DNA from: Orobanche coerulescens
Taxonomy: Eukaryota; Streptophyta; Magnoliopsida; Lamiales; Orobanchaceae
Length of the DNA stretch: 64,000 bases
Direction of reading: 5' to 3'
Assembly (NCBI GenBank): GCA_033398695.1
Contig: CM065811.1
Coordinates: 114,251,501-114,315,500, forward strand
The translations under genes were made by a program, and so were the position numbers. Numbering within the stretch: position 1 is the stretch's first letter; every line of letters starts with the position of its first letter. Positions 46,001-58,940 of the stretch are shown here, piece after piece. Below the pieces are notes generated by a model that worked only from the letters and a program-made list of their open reading frames with translations, was not told the DNA's origin and did no database searches.

Positions 46001-47746
46001 AGTAATCTCACTGCTTTCATCAAATTAATAACTCTTCCAGAACAATTGGGATTACCTCCCTGAAACACACATTCGACCCCATTGTCTGAAATGATAGTGA
46101 CCATACGCTTACGGACACTAATGATGGCATCATGACAATCCATCCAATCAATACCCAAGATGACGTCATCTCTCGGCAAATCTGCCATGATTAAGTCTGC
46201 TGTCCATACACGGCCATGAAGCTGAATCGGACAATTCTGAATCTCACGATTTCCGATAATTCGTCTACCATCAGGTAGACCAATGACATAAGGCTCACAA
46301 CTAGTAGCACTACCCAGACGTAGTCTACTCAAACATGACTCGGAAATGAATGAATGTGATGCACCAGTATCAAAAAGGGTACACACAGGTTGAGATAGAA
46401 TATCGACTGTACCTGAGATCATCCGGGCCTCTGGATCGTCGGTCTTTTTCATCTCATAAATTCGGGGCTTGCTAGTCCCGGCACCAGACCCTCCCGTCTG
46501 CTGGATATAGGCTCCACCTTTATTTGCTCCTGTCGGTTTAAACGACTCTGACTGAGTAGCTTGATTCTGAACGGCTGACTGCTTCGGGGCCTGAAATGCC
46601 GCCGGAGTATTTTTGGAGTCTCTTCGGCAAAAATGGGCCTTATGCCCAGCAATTCCGCAATTATGGCACGTGATAGTCTGCTTCGGGTACTTGGTGCTGA
46701 CGTGACCCGGTTCTCCACAATTGAAACAGGTGATGGTTGAGTTGGCCGCTCGGGACTGAGACTCCGCAGGTTTCGGTGTCATAGGAAGTCGCTCAGAAAA
46801 AGTAGAGCCCACATGAGGCTTCTTGAAAGTGGCCTGACTGCCGTCGGACTGATTATGGTTCTTAGACTTCTTGCTAGTAGATGAAGTTTGATTCTTAGCA
46901 ATTTCCTTAGCGGTAAGCTCATACATAAGAGCTTTCTCGATGAATTCGGCCAGAGTGGTGCAATGATGATTAAGCAACTGTAGTCTCATACGAGGTTTCA
47001 GCCTCTTGCTGAAATACTTAATCTTATCCGCCTCGGAGTGAATGATAGATGAGGCGAACGGAAGAAGTTCCTGAAATTTCTCGGCAATGGCGAGAACATC
47101 CTCGTCTGCTGAGGGATTGGGAGTGAGTAATTCTGACAGCTTGGCCTCTCTAAGTGGGGCCGGATAATACCTCTCCATCATGAGAGTCTTGAATTGATCC
47201 CAAGTACATGATCCATCGGTGGGCTTCAACGATAACCACCAAGAATGAGCGCTCTTACCCAGGTAGTAAGCCGCAACTGAAAATTTGTGTCCTTCGGGAC
47301 ACTCTACCATCGCAAATAACTTCTCGAAATGTTCGAGCCAATGAACAATATCCGCCGGCTCAGATGAGCCTTCAAAAGTAGGTGGCCTTTGGCGAGAGAT
47401 GTCGCCGATGATACTGTTCACATTCCTCTCTTGCCTCTGAGGTGGCGGCAGAGGAGCATGTTGATTTTTATTAGCTGAGTTATGCATCATCTCCATCAGT
47501 TGTGCCATCTGAGTCATTTGGGCCATCATGCCCTGCATAAAAGCGAGTGGGTCAACCCGAACACCTTGGTAGTGTGCCCAGTGCGACTCCCCGATAGTGA
47601 ATGATCACGTCCAGGTGAATGAGTGGAAGCGTTGCTGCTCGATGAATTAGCATTATTTCTCGCGTTCGCATGTGTAATCACACGAGCTCTCGGGATTCAG
47701 CCCGCACCGGGCCTCGTCCTCCGCGTCCTCTGCCTTCTCTCTCCAT
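43027..47746 (-). pseudogene. gag-pol: gag-pol of F, one frame with five stops and a dead RT
   Basis: From 47538 to the TAG at 43027-43029 everything lies in one frame of about 1,500 codons. In order: gag core ([23 protein letters not shown]); two zinc knuckles, of which the first ends in Tyr not Cys and the second ([14 protein letters not shown]) is intact; protease [14 protein letters not shown]; RNase H (YSDASGQG); integrase with Asp in SIDFITSLP, Asp in [12 protein letters not shown] and Glu in DGQSERTIQ; and chromodomain SRHGVEEATWETE. Stops: 45286-45288, 45130-45132, 44950-44952, 43339-43341 and 43171-43173. The RT site reads FIVD where G and H have FIDD; Val (45361-45363) replaces a catalytic Asp. 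The start (ATG 47746) is frameshifted from the rest. Confidence 0.9.
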
Positions 47747-48221
47747 ACTGAAGTAGGAAAATCACATGATGATTATATCTCTCGCATGGATATCACATTA
47801 TGATTACGTCATGAAATGATGAAAATGAGCATACGCGCTCTAGCACAGTGATTACATGAATGATTAACTGAGACGACATGATTATCTGGTGGAACTCTTG
47901 AATGATTATCTTGAACAAGTTAACAAGATTAATGATATGATCTTCCAGATTAACAACTGAGTAATGAAATGAATTGAGTGATTAATGAGTTAACATGATC
48001 GTTCTTATCAAAATGAAGATGATGTTTGCGGATTGTTAACTGATGAATTATGAATGAATGATTATTGCCAGAAATTATACCATGGCATTAGAAGTCTTAC
48101 AGTTATTTCGGTCTGATTGGCTCGGCATTTGCACAGGTCACAAGTGACGTGAAAGTCCAATGATACTAGTCCGATGACGATGATTTCAAACGAGACATGA
48201 CTCGGAGGGTAGTATTCAAAA

Positions 48222-48241
48222 CCACGCTCCGATACCAACTC
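48222..48241 (-). other. Primer binding site of F
   Basis: On the minus strand TTGGTATCGGAGCG follows the LTR end GGTGTTACAG, matching the PBS form of the related elements. Confidence 0.75.
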
Positions 48242-48693
48242 TGTAACACCCCAAACTAGGCGGATATTACAGTGTCGTGGACCCCCGACTGGGACCCACC
48301 AGGCGAATGAAAACTGATGAATTAAATAATATAATTGTAGTACCGAACCACATTATATTACCAAATACTCCGATGAGGAGCTTAAGTACAATACACCAGG
48401 ACAATACAGAATACTAGTATATTTTATATGAAGATAAAATACACCACCCTGAATAAATAAACATCTAAAATGGAATTTTGCAGCGGAAAATACAATGAAG
48501 AGAAATAAGAATGACTGAAATGACTGAAATGACTGGAATGACTGGGGCCCCCTACTAGTATCACTGGGACTCCTCGCCGTCAACATGCTCTTCCCGTGCC
48601 TTTGCCTTGCCGTGACCTGAAAACAAAATCCCCTAACAGGGTCAGTTACACAGAACAACAATCCTCAAGGGTTGAAAACACACAATCAAGATA
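48242..48693 (-). repeat. 5' LTR of F, truncated by G
   Basis: Matches 40533-40984 with scattered differences. It ends at 48693 where the LTR of G begins. Bases 48689-48693 (AGATA) would be the left target duplication for G. Confidence 0.9.
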
Positions 48694-50914
48694 TGTAACG
48701 CCCCCAAAATGAACCGGGACGCCACAGTGCCGTAGATCCCATGAGGGACCCACAAGGCAAGTTTTTGAAAATATTTTCTAAAATATTTTATTAAAAGTGG
48801 TAATAGACGGAAGTAATTAAGAATGTCTTCGTACAACCCAAAGTACCAAAAGCAAATAGTGTCCGTACATACGGTTATTACACAGCGTGGAATGTTCAAA
48901 TTGAGTTAAGAAATTAACAGGCCTTCTTCCAACACAACTCATGCCTGGCTGTAACCTTCGGGGGTGTCCTGCACAATTTCAACAAATTTACCTGGCACGA
49001 CATATCGTGCCAGTATCATAGGTCAGAAACAATCCAAACCAAACTCAAAGGTAAAATCTAATAATTTCAAGGAATAAAGTTGTCACCGAATGTTCCATGT
49101 TATTCCTCTTATCAGCACATAAACTCCCAAGGTCGTAACCAAGGGTCACGGAAGTATCTACACAGGAATACTCCGGATGTGGGTACCATTTAGGTTTTAT
49201 CCCGCAACACGGTCCAACAAGAAAACTCCCAAGGCCGCGCCCAAGGGTCACAGTAGTATCTACTCGAGAATACTCCGGACAAGATAATCGTAAGAGCACC
49301 ATTCCACAATAGTAACATTTACTATGTCTAAAATTATAAGACGTAAAGTCTGAGCAAGATTCACTTGCCTCAAATCCGACGAGAGTTATTTCTTGACAAG
49401 GCAACGGCTTGAACGATCGCACTCAGAAATCCGACCTATTACATGTTTGTCGATTAACATCTTATGATAACAATGATGATCAACGACGTTCCATCCCCTC
49501 CCGCCTGTTAGAACCCTATCCTAGTTTCTTATGATGTCGGAATCGAATTTCTCCATTTTTAACCATAATGCGTGCCATTAATTTCTTAGGTTCGGCAACA
49601 TTCTATATAAGTTATCCTTCCACTAAACAATAGTGTTCTAACACAACATTCCTAGTTAATTATGACCAACAATCACCAAGATTTCATCGTTGTCTTAATA
49701 TGCAAGTCTAGAACGATTAATCCATCATCTTAACATGTTTCGGTATCTATTCGGCTAGAAATTGTTGGTAAGTTCATCAAGGATTCACTAACGGTTTTAT
49801 TCAACATGATAATACGGTTATACATGAAATCCTTCAAGATGATTCCGAGAAGTTGGTGATTAGCAATATGATTATGAGTTCTACCATTATTCATTCCAAT
49901 TTCTAGCTTTGATGGATATCGATTAACAATTGCGATAGTTATATACCGGTTCGATTATTGCGGGGTTCTAAGCTACCCAAGGCATCCGAGGTTTACTATA
50001 ACTTACTAAACAATACTGAAATGAGTTCAAGGTTGGATAAACTTACCTTTACTGACAAAAGATGATGAAGAACGACGGTGGACGAAGGAGAACGAGAGGA
50101 TAACACCTTCAAGACCTTCCCCGAAGCTTGATTAACGTACTCTAATAGGATAGCACTTGAATTGGGAGGTTAGAATTGGTCCAAGGATGGTGGAGAGCAG
50201 TGTACAAGGAAGAAGAATGATTTTTGGGATGGAAGAAATGAAAGGCAAAGTGTTCTTTTATAAACTCAGATTGCCCTTACGTACGTTATGCCTGACGGTT
50301 TACGTACGTAAGAGACTTTACGTACGTTATGGTAAAATATTAACGTACGTAAGGAACTTGCTGGAACGATTTATACACATCGTTACGTACGTAACGAAAG
50401 TGGGTTAACGTACGTAACACTTCGTTGACTTGCCTGTCGCAATCGCGCCGAAAGTTGGTCGGCATGCGTACTACCTGACGAAGATTCCTGTCCGAAGACC
50501 GAAGACCGATGTTACGTACGTAAGGGCCGATATTTAACGTACATAATGGCTCAGATATAGCATGCATAATGAGTCGGAGTATAACGTACATAAAGGACAG
50601 TTTTGTTTGCCAAATTATTATCACATTAGTTTCTTATTACACGACTCCCTCTCCATGTCGTCTGGAAATCTCTCGGGGAACAAGACGTTGGCCACCGTCA
50701 TATTCGCACCGATAATTACCTAACGACATCGAGGTATGTCACTGAAAGTTCGTCAATCATCATACCATCACAATACATGAATAATAGATGCGATACAGTA
50801 CAACCATATTATACAAAATATGTTTTATTGCAATGGAGTACGTTTATTTATCAAACAAAAGAAATGGACGTGAGCGCCCAAAGTGAAAAAGCATGTAATA
50901 CTGGTGGTATTACA
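48694..50914 (-). repeat. 3' LTR of G (2,221 bp)
   Basis: Palindrome cluster 50277-50592; minus-strand TATA box TATAAAAG (plus 50255-50262). Two copies of a CTCCCAAGG module lie at 49123-49175 and 49225-49278. On the minus strand each can fold, with GGAGTAT pairing to ATACTTCC or a variant. The LTR end lies next to the PPT at 50915-50931. Confidence 0.9.
50255..50592 (-). promoter_or_regulatory. G LTR promoter: TTACGTACGTAA cluster and TATA box
   Basis: Motifs at 50277-50288, 50300-50311, 50318-50329, 50341-50352, 50383-50394, 50406-50417 and 50512-50523 are perfect in the CGTACG core; decayed copies lie near 50534, 50559 and 50580. The first is 14 bp upstream (minus strand) of TATAAAAG. Confidence 0.75.
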
Positions 50915-50948
50915 TACCACCCCCCTTAAAAATAGTTTCGTCCCGAAA

Positions 50949-53900
50949 CTAAGAAAATAACTCGGGATGATTCTCTCTCATGCTCGCCTCGGTCTCCCAA
51001 GTCGCTTCTTCCGTACCGTGGTGCGACCACTGAACTTTAACAAGGGGTATGTTCTTGTTCCTTAGTGTCTTCTGCCTCGATCCAAAATCGCTGTTGGAAC
51101 TTCCCTAAAGGTAGCATCATTGGAAATCTCTACTTCCTCGAAGTTGATCTTGTGGCTAGGATCGTACACGTACTTTCTCAGCTGGGAGACGTGGAAGACA
51201 TTATGCACTCCGTCTAACGATGGTGGTAATGCTAGCCGATAAGCGAGTCTACCGACTCGGTCCAGTATTTCGAACGGGCCAATAAATCTCGGGCTTAGTT
51301 TGCCCTTCTGGCCGAAGTGTCGAATGCCCCGCATTGGCGATACTTTAACCCAAACATGATCCCCAACCATAAATTCCAGCGGTGTTGCCGGTCCATAGCA
51401 TAAGACTTTTGGCGACTCTGTCGCCAACATGTGTTTTCGAACAATGGATATCTTCTTAATAGATTCTGGATTAGATCCAACTCGGTGGCGATGACATCGA
51501 TGCATCGTCCCAACATAGGGAGACTTGCACTTTCTACCATACAAGGCTTCAAAGGGGCCTTGCCTATGCTTGCATGCCATTGTTGTTGTACGAAAATTCC
51601 GCTAGCAGAGGTGTTTAGCTTGATCCTTGCCCCAATCGAGTACACATGCTCTCAACATATCTTCCAGGGTCTGTATGGTGCGTTCTGTTTGTCCATCCGT
51701 TTGAGGGTGATAGGCGGTCTTGAAATGCGATTGAGTACCCATGGCACAGTGGGCAGCCTTCGAAGCGGGACACATATCTAGTGTCTCTATCCGAAATAAT
51801 CCCGAGGAACGCCATGTAATCTCACGATTTCCCGAACAAAGATGGTAGCCACATTGCATTCCGATGGCCTCTGAATTGGAATGAAGTGTGCCGACTTTGT
51901 CGATCGGTCTACAATAACCCATATCGTGTCCTTTCCCCCCGCCGTCACTGGTAACTTGGTGACAAAGTCCATTGATATGCTCTCCCATTTCCATTCCGGA
52001 ATGGGTAAGGGCTGCATGATTCCGGCCGGTGTACGGTGTTCAATCTTCACCTGTTGACATATCATACATCGAGCGACAAACCTTGCTACCTCTTGCTTCA
52101 TATTCTTCCACCAGAAACTCTTTCGCAGGTCTTTGTACATTTTGCTCGCCCTGGGATGTATCGAATAGGGAGTAGAATGAGCTTCCTTGAGTATAGTTTG
52201 CTTAAGCTCGTCTTTAGGTGGAATGCAAATCCTGTTCTTGAATCTAACTAAGCCCCCTTGGATCCTGTAGTCTGAAATAACTCCCCTTTCGGCCTTTGCA
52301 CCGATCGCACGAAGTTCTGGATCCTCCATCTGTGCTAGGCGTATCTCGTCCAGCAGGGACGAGCGAATATCAATCGAGCACAACTGTCCCTGGCGGTGTT
52401 GTATCCACACTTCAATGTCATTTCTCCTGAGATCTTGCTGCAACTCGGTACATCACAACCAGATAGTGTCACCTCTGCGCGATTTTCCGACTCGGTCGTC
52501 ACGCTACGACGTTGGCCTTTCCAGGGTGATATAGAATCTCTACATCGTAATCCTTGATTAACTCCAGCCAACGCCTCTGTCTCATATTTAACTCTTTCTG
52601 CGTGAAAATATACTTTAAACTCTTGTGGTCCGTAAAGATCTTACAGGTAACCCCATATAGGTAATGTCTCCAAATCTTAAGAGCGTGGACCACTGCAGCT
52701 AGTTCCAAGTCATGTGTTGGGTAGTTCACCTCATAAGGTTTAAGTTGACGAGAGGCGTAAGCGATAACCCTGTCATTTTGCATGAACACACATCCCAGCC
52801 CGTGCTTTGACGCATCGGTGCATATTACGAATCCCTCCGTACCCTGCAGTAGTACCAACACTGGGGCAGTAGTAAGCTTCCTTTTTAGCTTGTCGAAACT
52901 CTCCTGACAATCTGTTGTCTAGACAAACTTGATGTTCTTCCTAAGCATATTTGTTAATGGCTGAGTGACACAGGAGAAGGCCTCGACGAACCGTCGATAA
53001 TATCCCGCCAACCCCAGGAAACTTCTCACCTCTTTGACGTTTCTAGGTGGTTCCCAATTCATAACTGTCTCGATCTTCTGGGGGTCTACTTTAACGCCTC
53101 CTGCTGAAATCACATGCCCCAAAAAGGTTACCTCTGGCATCCAGAACTCGAATTAGAAAGTTTAGCATACAGTTGATGTTGCCTTAAAACGCTCAACACC
53201 TGCCTCAAGTGTTCCTCATGCTCCCATCGGCTTCGGGAATAAATTAAAATATCGTCAATGAAAACCACCACACACTTATCGAGAAACTCTGTTAGAACCC
53301 TGTTCATCAATTCCATAAAAATGGCTGGAGCATTAGTCAGGCCAAACGACACCACCATGTACTCGTAGTGCCCATATCTTGATCGAAATGCGGTCTTAGG
53401 AATATCCTCCTCTCGAATTCTCAATTGGTGATATCCCGAACGTAAGTCGATCTTTGAAAACACAGTCGCCCCTTGCAGTTGGTCCAGTAAATCATCAATC
53501 CTTGGAAGTGGGTAACGGTTCTTAATAGTGACCTTATTAAGTTCCCTGTAATCGATACACAGGCACAGAGAGCGGTCCTTTTTCTTCACAAAAAGAACTG
53601 GCGCACCCCATGGCGAAGTACTTGGACGAATGAGCCCCTTCCTTAGCAATTCTTCGAGTTGTGACTTTATTTCCTTCATTTCGGCTGGTGTCATCCTGTA
53701 TGGTGCCTTGGAGATAGGCGTCGTTCCTGGCTCAAGTTCGATTGAGAGATCGACCTCTCTTTGTGGTGGCAATCCAGGTAGTTCGTCGGGGAATATGTCC
53801 GGAAATTCGTTCACTACAGGAATGTTAGCAACCGACAATTGTGACGTGCCCTCCTGAAGAATATAGCACCAATAATACGCTCATCGATCATCATGAGATG

Positions 53901-55534
53901 CTACTGCTGAAAGGAGACTGAGGGACCCTTTAGTACTGAAGTGCTCTCGGCCTCTAATTGTGTGAGTGGCACCGTCATGGGTCGTAATAGAAACGGTCAG
54001 GTGATAGGTATCTAATACCGTCTTGTGCATTGTCATCCAGTCCATACCTAAAATCACATCTTCGTTTTGGAGTGGAAAGACCATGAGATTGGCTGTCCAG
54101 CCTAGATTATTGATACGAATCGGACAGTTTCGAACTTCCAAGTTACCCTCCACCCTGCTGCCCTCGGGTAGTTTAACAGTAAAGGACTCACAGGGAACAC
54201 AAGGGAGATGCAAATGGTTAACACATTCTACGGATATAAACCAGTGGGTTGCTCCAGTATCAAACAGTACATGAACAGGCTGAGATTTAATAAGGAGTGT
54301 ACCTGAGACAGCAGGAGTAGTCTGGTCGTCAGTAGCCCATAGTTCGAACACGCGGGACGGCAGTGTCCCCGAGGAGGGTGCAGTGCCTCCCCCGCGACCA
54401 CGTCCTCTTCCGGCACCGTGTAGAGGAGACTGGTGAGGTGGAGATCGGTAGTCGGACATGGCAGACGCTCTGGATGTCTGTACCGATCCTTGTTGACTCT
54501 GAGGAGATGGGTTTGGTGTAGGTGTGATTCGAGAACAGTAGCGAGACATGTGCCCACCCCTTCCGCATGAAAAGCACTTTGTCGATGCTTTACGACACTG
54601 ACTCATGGTATGCCCTGCTATGCCACAATTGAAACAGCTACGGCGAGAAGGCCCGTCAGATGTTCCTTTACATTGGGACGAAAATCTTTGATTTGGAGGG
54701 AACCCGATTCCCAAATTCACTCTGCCGGTGCTCCTGGTGATTTCTTGTCTTGCTTCTTTTGGTTGTGCCCGGCATCCAGGCCCGACAACCGTACCGGCGT
54801 ATCCGTGACCACGTCCTCATATGCCCTCAACGTGGCGCAATGAAACCCCGCCGCGTAGCGTTGAACATCCTCCGCAACCGTTGAGCAAGGTGACAAATTC
54901 GGTCTTCGGATGGAACCATCATGCGACATAGCTTAGCTCGGTCTGTATGCCCGAATGATTTAAGTCTTGGCAAATTACGGGGCCTGTGGCGAAGAAACTC
55001 GCTCGTGCGGTTTGAACTGATCGGGGACAGTACTCGTCTCTCAATAGTTTGGAAAACTCGGCCCATCCGACTATTCTGTCCTCCGGCTTATAGGTCCTCC
55101 ACCATCGGGCTGCGGTGTCACGGAGTGGTTGATCCCGAGTGGCACTTTTCGGTTTCTGGGCGGCCGATCACCTCGGCGATCTCCATCTCGAGATCCATCG
55201 TCCACGTGCTTATCCACGACCCGTCGAATAATGGCGGTCGGCCTTGACATTTCTCCCAACCAACGGTCCTTCCGGTGTTCTCTTCTATGTTAATGATCGT
55301 ACTTGTTACGCGGTTGACCTGAGCGATTCCCATAGCAATGGCCTGGGTGAGAGTCTGAACGAAGGCTGGATCAAATCCCCCGTTGTTCTGGTTTTCCGCT
55401 TCCTGTTCGTTCTGATTAACGGGTGGTGGTTGATTTCCGGCCGGATTAGTTTCTCCGGTGTTTCTGTCTTCTTGCTGGTTCATAGCGGAACCTTGTGCGT
55501 CATTTACGTTTCTTCTAGCTCCTCGACGTGCCAT
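50949..55534 (-). pseudogene. gag-pol: gag-pol of G (multiple frameshifts)
   Basis: The ATG at 55534 starts MARRGARRNVNDAQGS. Gag continues in broken frames to 54720-53881, which has two complete CCHC knuckles (CFNCGIAGHTMSQC, CFSCGRGGHMSRYC) and protease LFDTGATHWFIS. RT (53838-53128) keeps the catalytic FIDDILIYS. RNase H is at 52861-52499 ([20 protein letters not shown]). Integrase (52443-51602) keeps the Cys pair ARCMICQQ and Asp in ISMDFVTKLP, then is frameshifted around the second Asp. The C-terminal part is at 51580-51062 and a chromodomain tail (SHHGTEEATWETE) ends at TAG 50949-50951. Individual domains look well preserved, but at least five frame breaks disable the polyprotein. Confidence 0.9.
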
Positions 55535-55740
55535 TGGTGATGTTCGTTCAATCTAACAGGTTAGTTTAATGCAAACATTCTCTGGGTTCTTACTGAATCC
55601 AAACATCATACTTGATCCTTTAGAATTTACATGTATTTTACCTCGACATCCCTCGAGGAGTTACGGTCGTCAGAAGTGTTGGACTTTGAAGGCAAAACAT
55701 TTTAAAAATATTTTTGGTAAAACTTTCCACGTGAGTGTTT

Positions 55741-55757
55741 ATCTCCGATACCATTTT
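55741..55757 (-). other. Primer binding site of G
   Basis: On the minus strand ATGGTATCGGAGAT follows the LTR end GTTACAGAA. Its position three to four bases after the LTR matches the relatives. Confidence 0.75.
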
Positions 55758-55758
55758 C

Positions 55759-57538
55759 TGTAACGCCCCCAAAATGAACCGGGACGCCACAGTGCCGTAG
55801 ATCCCATGAGGGACCCACAAGGCAAGTTTTTGAAAATATTTTCTAAAATGTTTTAGTAAAAGTGGTAATAGACGGAAGTAATTAAGAATGTCTTCGTACA
55901 ACCCAAAGTACCAAAAGCAAATAGTGTTCGTACATACGGTTATTACACAACGTGGAATGTTCAAATTGATTTAAGAAATTAACAGGCCTTCTTCCAACAC
56001 AGCTCATGCCTGGCCGTAACCTTCGGGGGTGTCCTGCACAAATTCAACAAATTTACCTGGCACGACATGTCGTTCCAGTAACCTAGGTCAGAAACAATCC
56101 AAACCAAACTCAAAGGTAAAATCTAATAATTTCAAGGAATAAAGTTGTCACCGAATGTTCCATGTTATTCCTCTTATCAGCACATAAACTCCCAAGGTCG
56201 CAACCAAGGGTCACGGAAGTATCTACACAGGAATACTCCGGACGTGGGTACCATTCAGGTTTTATCCCGCAACACGGTCCAACAAGAAAACTCCCAAGGC
56301 CGCGGCCAAGGGTCACGGTAGTATCTACTCGGGAATACTCCGGACAAGATAATCGTAAGAGCACCATTCCACAATAGTAACATTTACTATGTCTAAAATT
56401 ATAAGACGTAAAGTCTGAGCAAGATTCACTTGCCTCAAATCCGACGAGAGTTATTTCTTGACAAGGCAACGGCTTGAACGATCGCACTCGGAAATCCGAC
56501 CTATTACATGTTTGTCGATTAACATCTTATGATAACAATGATGATCAACGACGTTCCTTCCCCTCCCGCCTGTTAGAACCCTATCCTAGTTGCTTATGAT
56601 GTCGGAATCGAATTTCTCCATTTTTAACCATAATGCGTGCCATTAATTTCTTAGGTTCGGCAACATTCTATATAAGTTATCCTTCCGCTAAACAATAGTG
56701 TTCTAACACAACATTCCTAGTTAATTATGACCAACAATCACCAAGATTTCATCGTTGTCTTAATATGCAAGTCTAGAACGATTAATCCATCATCTTAACA
56801 TGTTTCGGTATCTATTCGGCTAGAAATTGTTGGTAAGTTCATCAAGGATTCACTAACGGTTTTATTCAACATGATAATACGTTTATACATGAAATCCTTC
56901 AAGATGATTCCGAGAAGTTGGTGATTAGCAATATGATTATGAGTTCTACCATTATTCATTCCAATTTCTAGCTTTGATGGATATCGATTAATAGTTGCGA
57001 TAGTTATATACCGGTTCGATTATTACTGAGGGTTCTAAGCTACCCAAGGCATCTGAGGTTTACTATAACTTACTAAACAATACTGAAATGAGTTCAAGGT
57101 TGGATAAACTTACCTTTACTGACAAAAGATGATGAAGAACGACGGTGGACGAAGGAGAACGAGAGGATAACACCTTCAAGACCTTCCCCGAAGCTTGATT
57201 AACGTACTCTAATAGGATAGCACTTGAATTGGGAGGTTAGAATTGGTCCAAGGATGGTGGAGAGCAGTGTACAAGGAAGAAGAATGATTTTTGGGACGGA
57301 AGAAATGAAAGGCAAAGTGTTCTTTTATAAACTCAGATTGCCCTTACGTACGTTATGCCTGACGGTTTACGTACGTAAGAGACTTTACGTACGTTATGGT
57401 AAAATATTAACGTACGTAAGGAACTTGCTGGAACGATTTATACACATTGTTACGTACGTAACGAAAGCGGGTTAACGTACGTAACACCTCGTTGACTTGC
57501 CTGTCGCAATCGCGCCGAAAGTTGGTCGGCATGCGTTC
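55759..57538 (-). repeat. 5' LTR of G, truncated by H
   Basis: Matches 48694-50472 closely. It includes the TATA box (57322-57329), six palindromes (about 57344-57484) and both CTCCCAAGG modules (from about 56187 and 56290). H breaks it at 57538, between palindromes six and seven of the cluster as mapped in the other LTR. Confidence 0.9.
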
Positions 57539-58104
57539 TGTAACACCCCCAGGATATTCGAGGTGTATTACAGCGCCGTGGACCCCTACATGGAATCCAC
57601 CAGGCTAACACAAGAGAACACCTCTCGACTAACCGTCTCGGTTAGCAAGGAGACAATATTATTAACAACAAGAACATAAAACAACACGCCCGGTACAACC
57701 GGCATAATAAACATCAACCGACAAATATGGTAACTCCAACGAGGTCCAAACACAACCAGAAAGGAAAAGCCTAAGTACTCGCGAGTACAATCTATAAGTT
57801 TAGAAATATAGGAAACAACCATATCGAATTAGACAAAGGAAATAAGACGACCCAAATGCACATGTCAACGGCCTTGGCCAACATCCTCGTACTGTCCCGG
57901 TGCTCGCTCGTCCGGATAATTATGACCTGAAATCCATAACAAGAATTTCCCCAAAACGGGTCCCCAAAGGGGTTAGCAATTACGCTAGTACAAGTAGTCA
58001 AGGCAAACCAATCGCTTACACATTTCATAGTACATGCACCAATATCATTTTCAAAAGTCAAAACCACACATGTCTTTTCCGGAAACAAACAGTCAAACAA
58101 TTTG

Positions 58105-58325
58105 CCTAGGACCGGGACGAAGCCACGAATCCCACCCGAGGCCTCTAAGGACCCTCCCGAGCTGGCCATTTCATAAAACAAATCACGCACAGGCATCGCC
58201 TAGGACCGGGACGAAGCCACGAATCCCACCCGAGGCCTCTAAGGACCCTCCCGAGCTGGCTAGCGAAACAAACTCATGAATCCAGAGTGAAGTCATGGAT
58301 TCCCCGAGGCCAATCGGACCCTCCT
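58105..58325 (-). repeat. Repeated module in the H LTR (two identical copies and one diverged)
   Basis: Identical 62-bp units at 58105-58166 and 58199-58260 begin CCTAGGACCGGGACGAAGCC. The third, near 58282-58325, shares CCCGAGGCC and GGACCCTCC. In the transcript sense GAGGGTCCT can pair with AGGCCTC, giving a small stem with a bulge. The position is downstream of the TATA box. Confidence 0.65.
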
Positions 58326-58940
58326 GGGTGAGCAAAGCACACACAATATACATTACCATTTCATGTTAAGCATAAAGGTTTCCAAAAGAATACTTGCCTT
58401 GAATTAATGACGACGCGAAGAACGAAAGGAAAGTCACCGACGAACGCTAGGAACCAATGAAACCGAACCTAACGATTCGAAGAATACAATCACAACCATT
58501 TCTAAACGAATACGGAATTGGAATACACTCGAAAACCCGCCTACGATTCATGTATATTCTTATATAAACAACAACGAGGGCGGACCACAACCAAACCCTC
58601 TCGATTCCGTAAAAATCACGAAATATACCATGAATCCGTAGGGAAACTAAGAATACCAACAAGATTAATCATATTCATCATGAATCCATCGACAAAACGA
58701 AACAGATCGGAAGAAAGTCCCAAAACCCCCCAAATTATCCAAAAGTAGGGTTCTAAGAGATTACCTTGGATTTAGGATGAGAAACACAAGTGGATGATGT
58801 TAATCTACACCAAGAATTCAAGCAAAAGAATCTCTGAAGTGATTGGAAGAAGAAAATCGCCTCAAATCGCCTCTGGAGTCGCTCGGCCGCGGAAGAAGGA
58901 GAGAAATGAGAATTTGTGACTATCTCGGTCAACTCCCTGG

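Larger units (their letters stand above)
40533..48693 (-). mobile_element. Element F: chromodomain Gypsy (Tekay-like), minus strand, inserted in E2
   Basis: The 3' LTR is 40533-42993, the internal region 42994-48241, and the 5' LTR starts at 48242 and is broken by G at 48693. LTRs start TGTAATACCC and end GGGGTGTTACA (minus strand). E2 homology stops at the left edge, in the protease-RT linker. Gag and pol share one long frame. The remainder of the F 5' LTR and of E2 must lie right of the window if the nesting is simple. Confidence 0.9.
48694..57538 (-). mobile_element. Element G: chromodomain Gypsy (Tekay-like), minus strand, inserted in the 5' LTR of F
   Basis: The 3' LTR is 48694-50914, the internal region 50915-55758, and the 5' LTR 55759-57538 is broken by H. 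LTRs start TGTAATACCA and end GGGGGCGTTACA on the minus strand. Long stretches of the two LTRs are nearly identical, so the insertion is relatively young. Gag and pol are split into many frames. Confidence 0.9.

Noticed and set aside
54023..54843. Plus-strand ORFs opposite G gag
   Set aside because: Shadow frames of the gag and protease coding strand.
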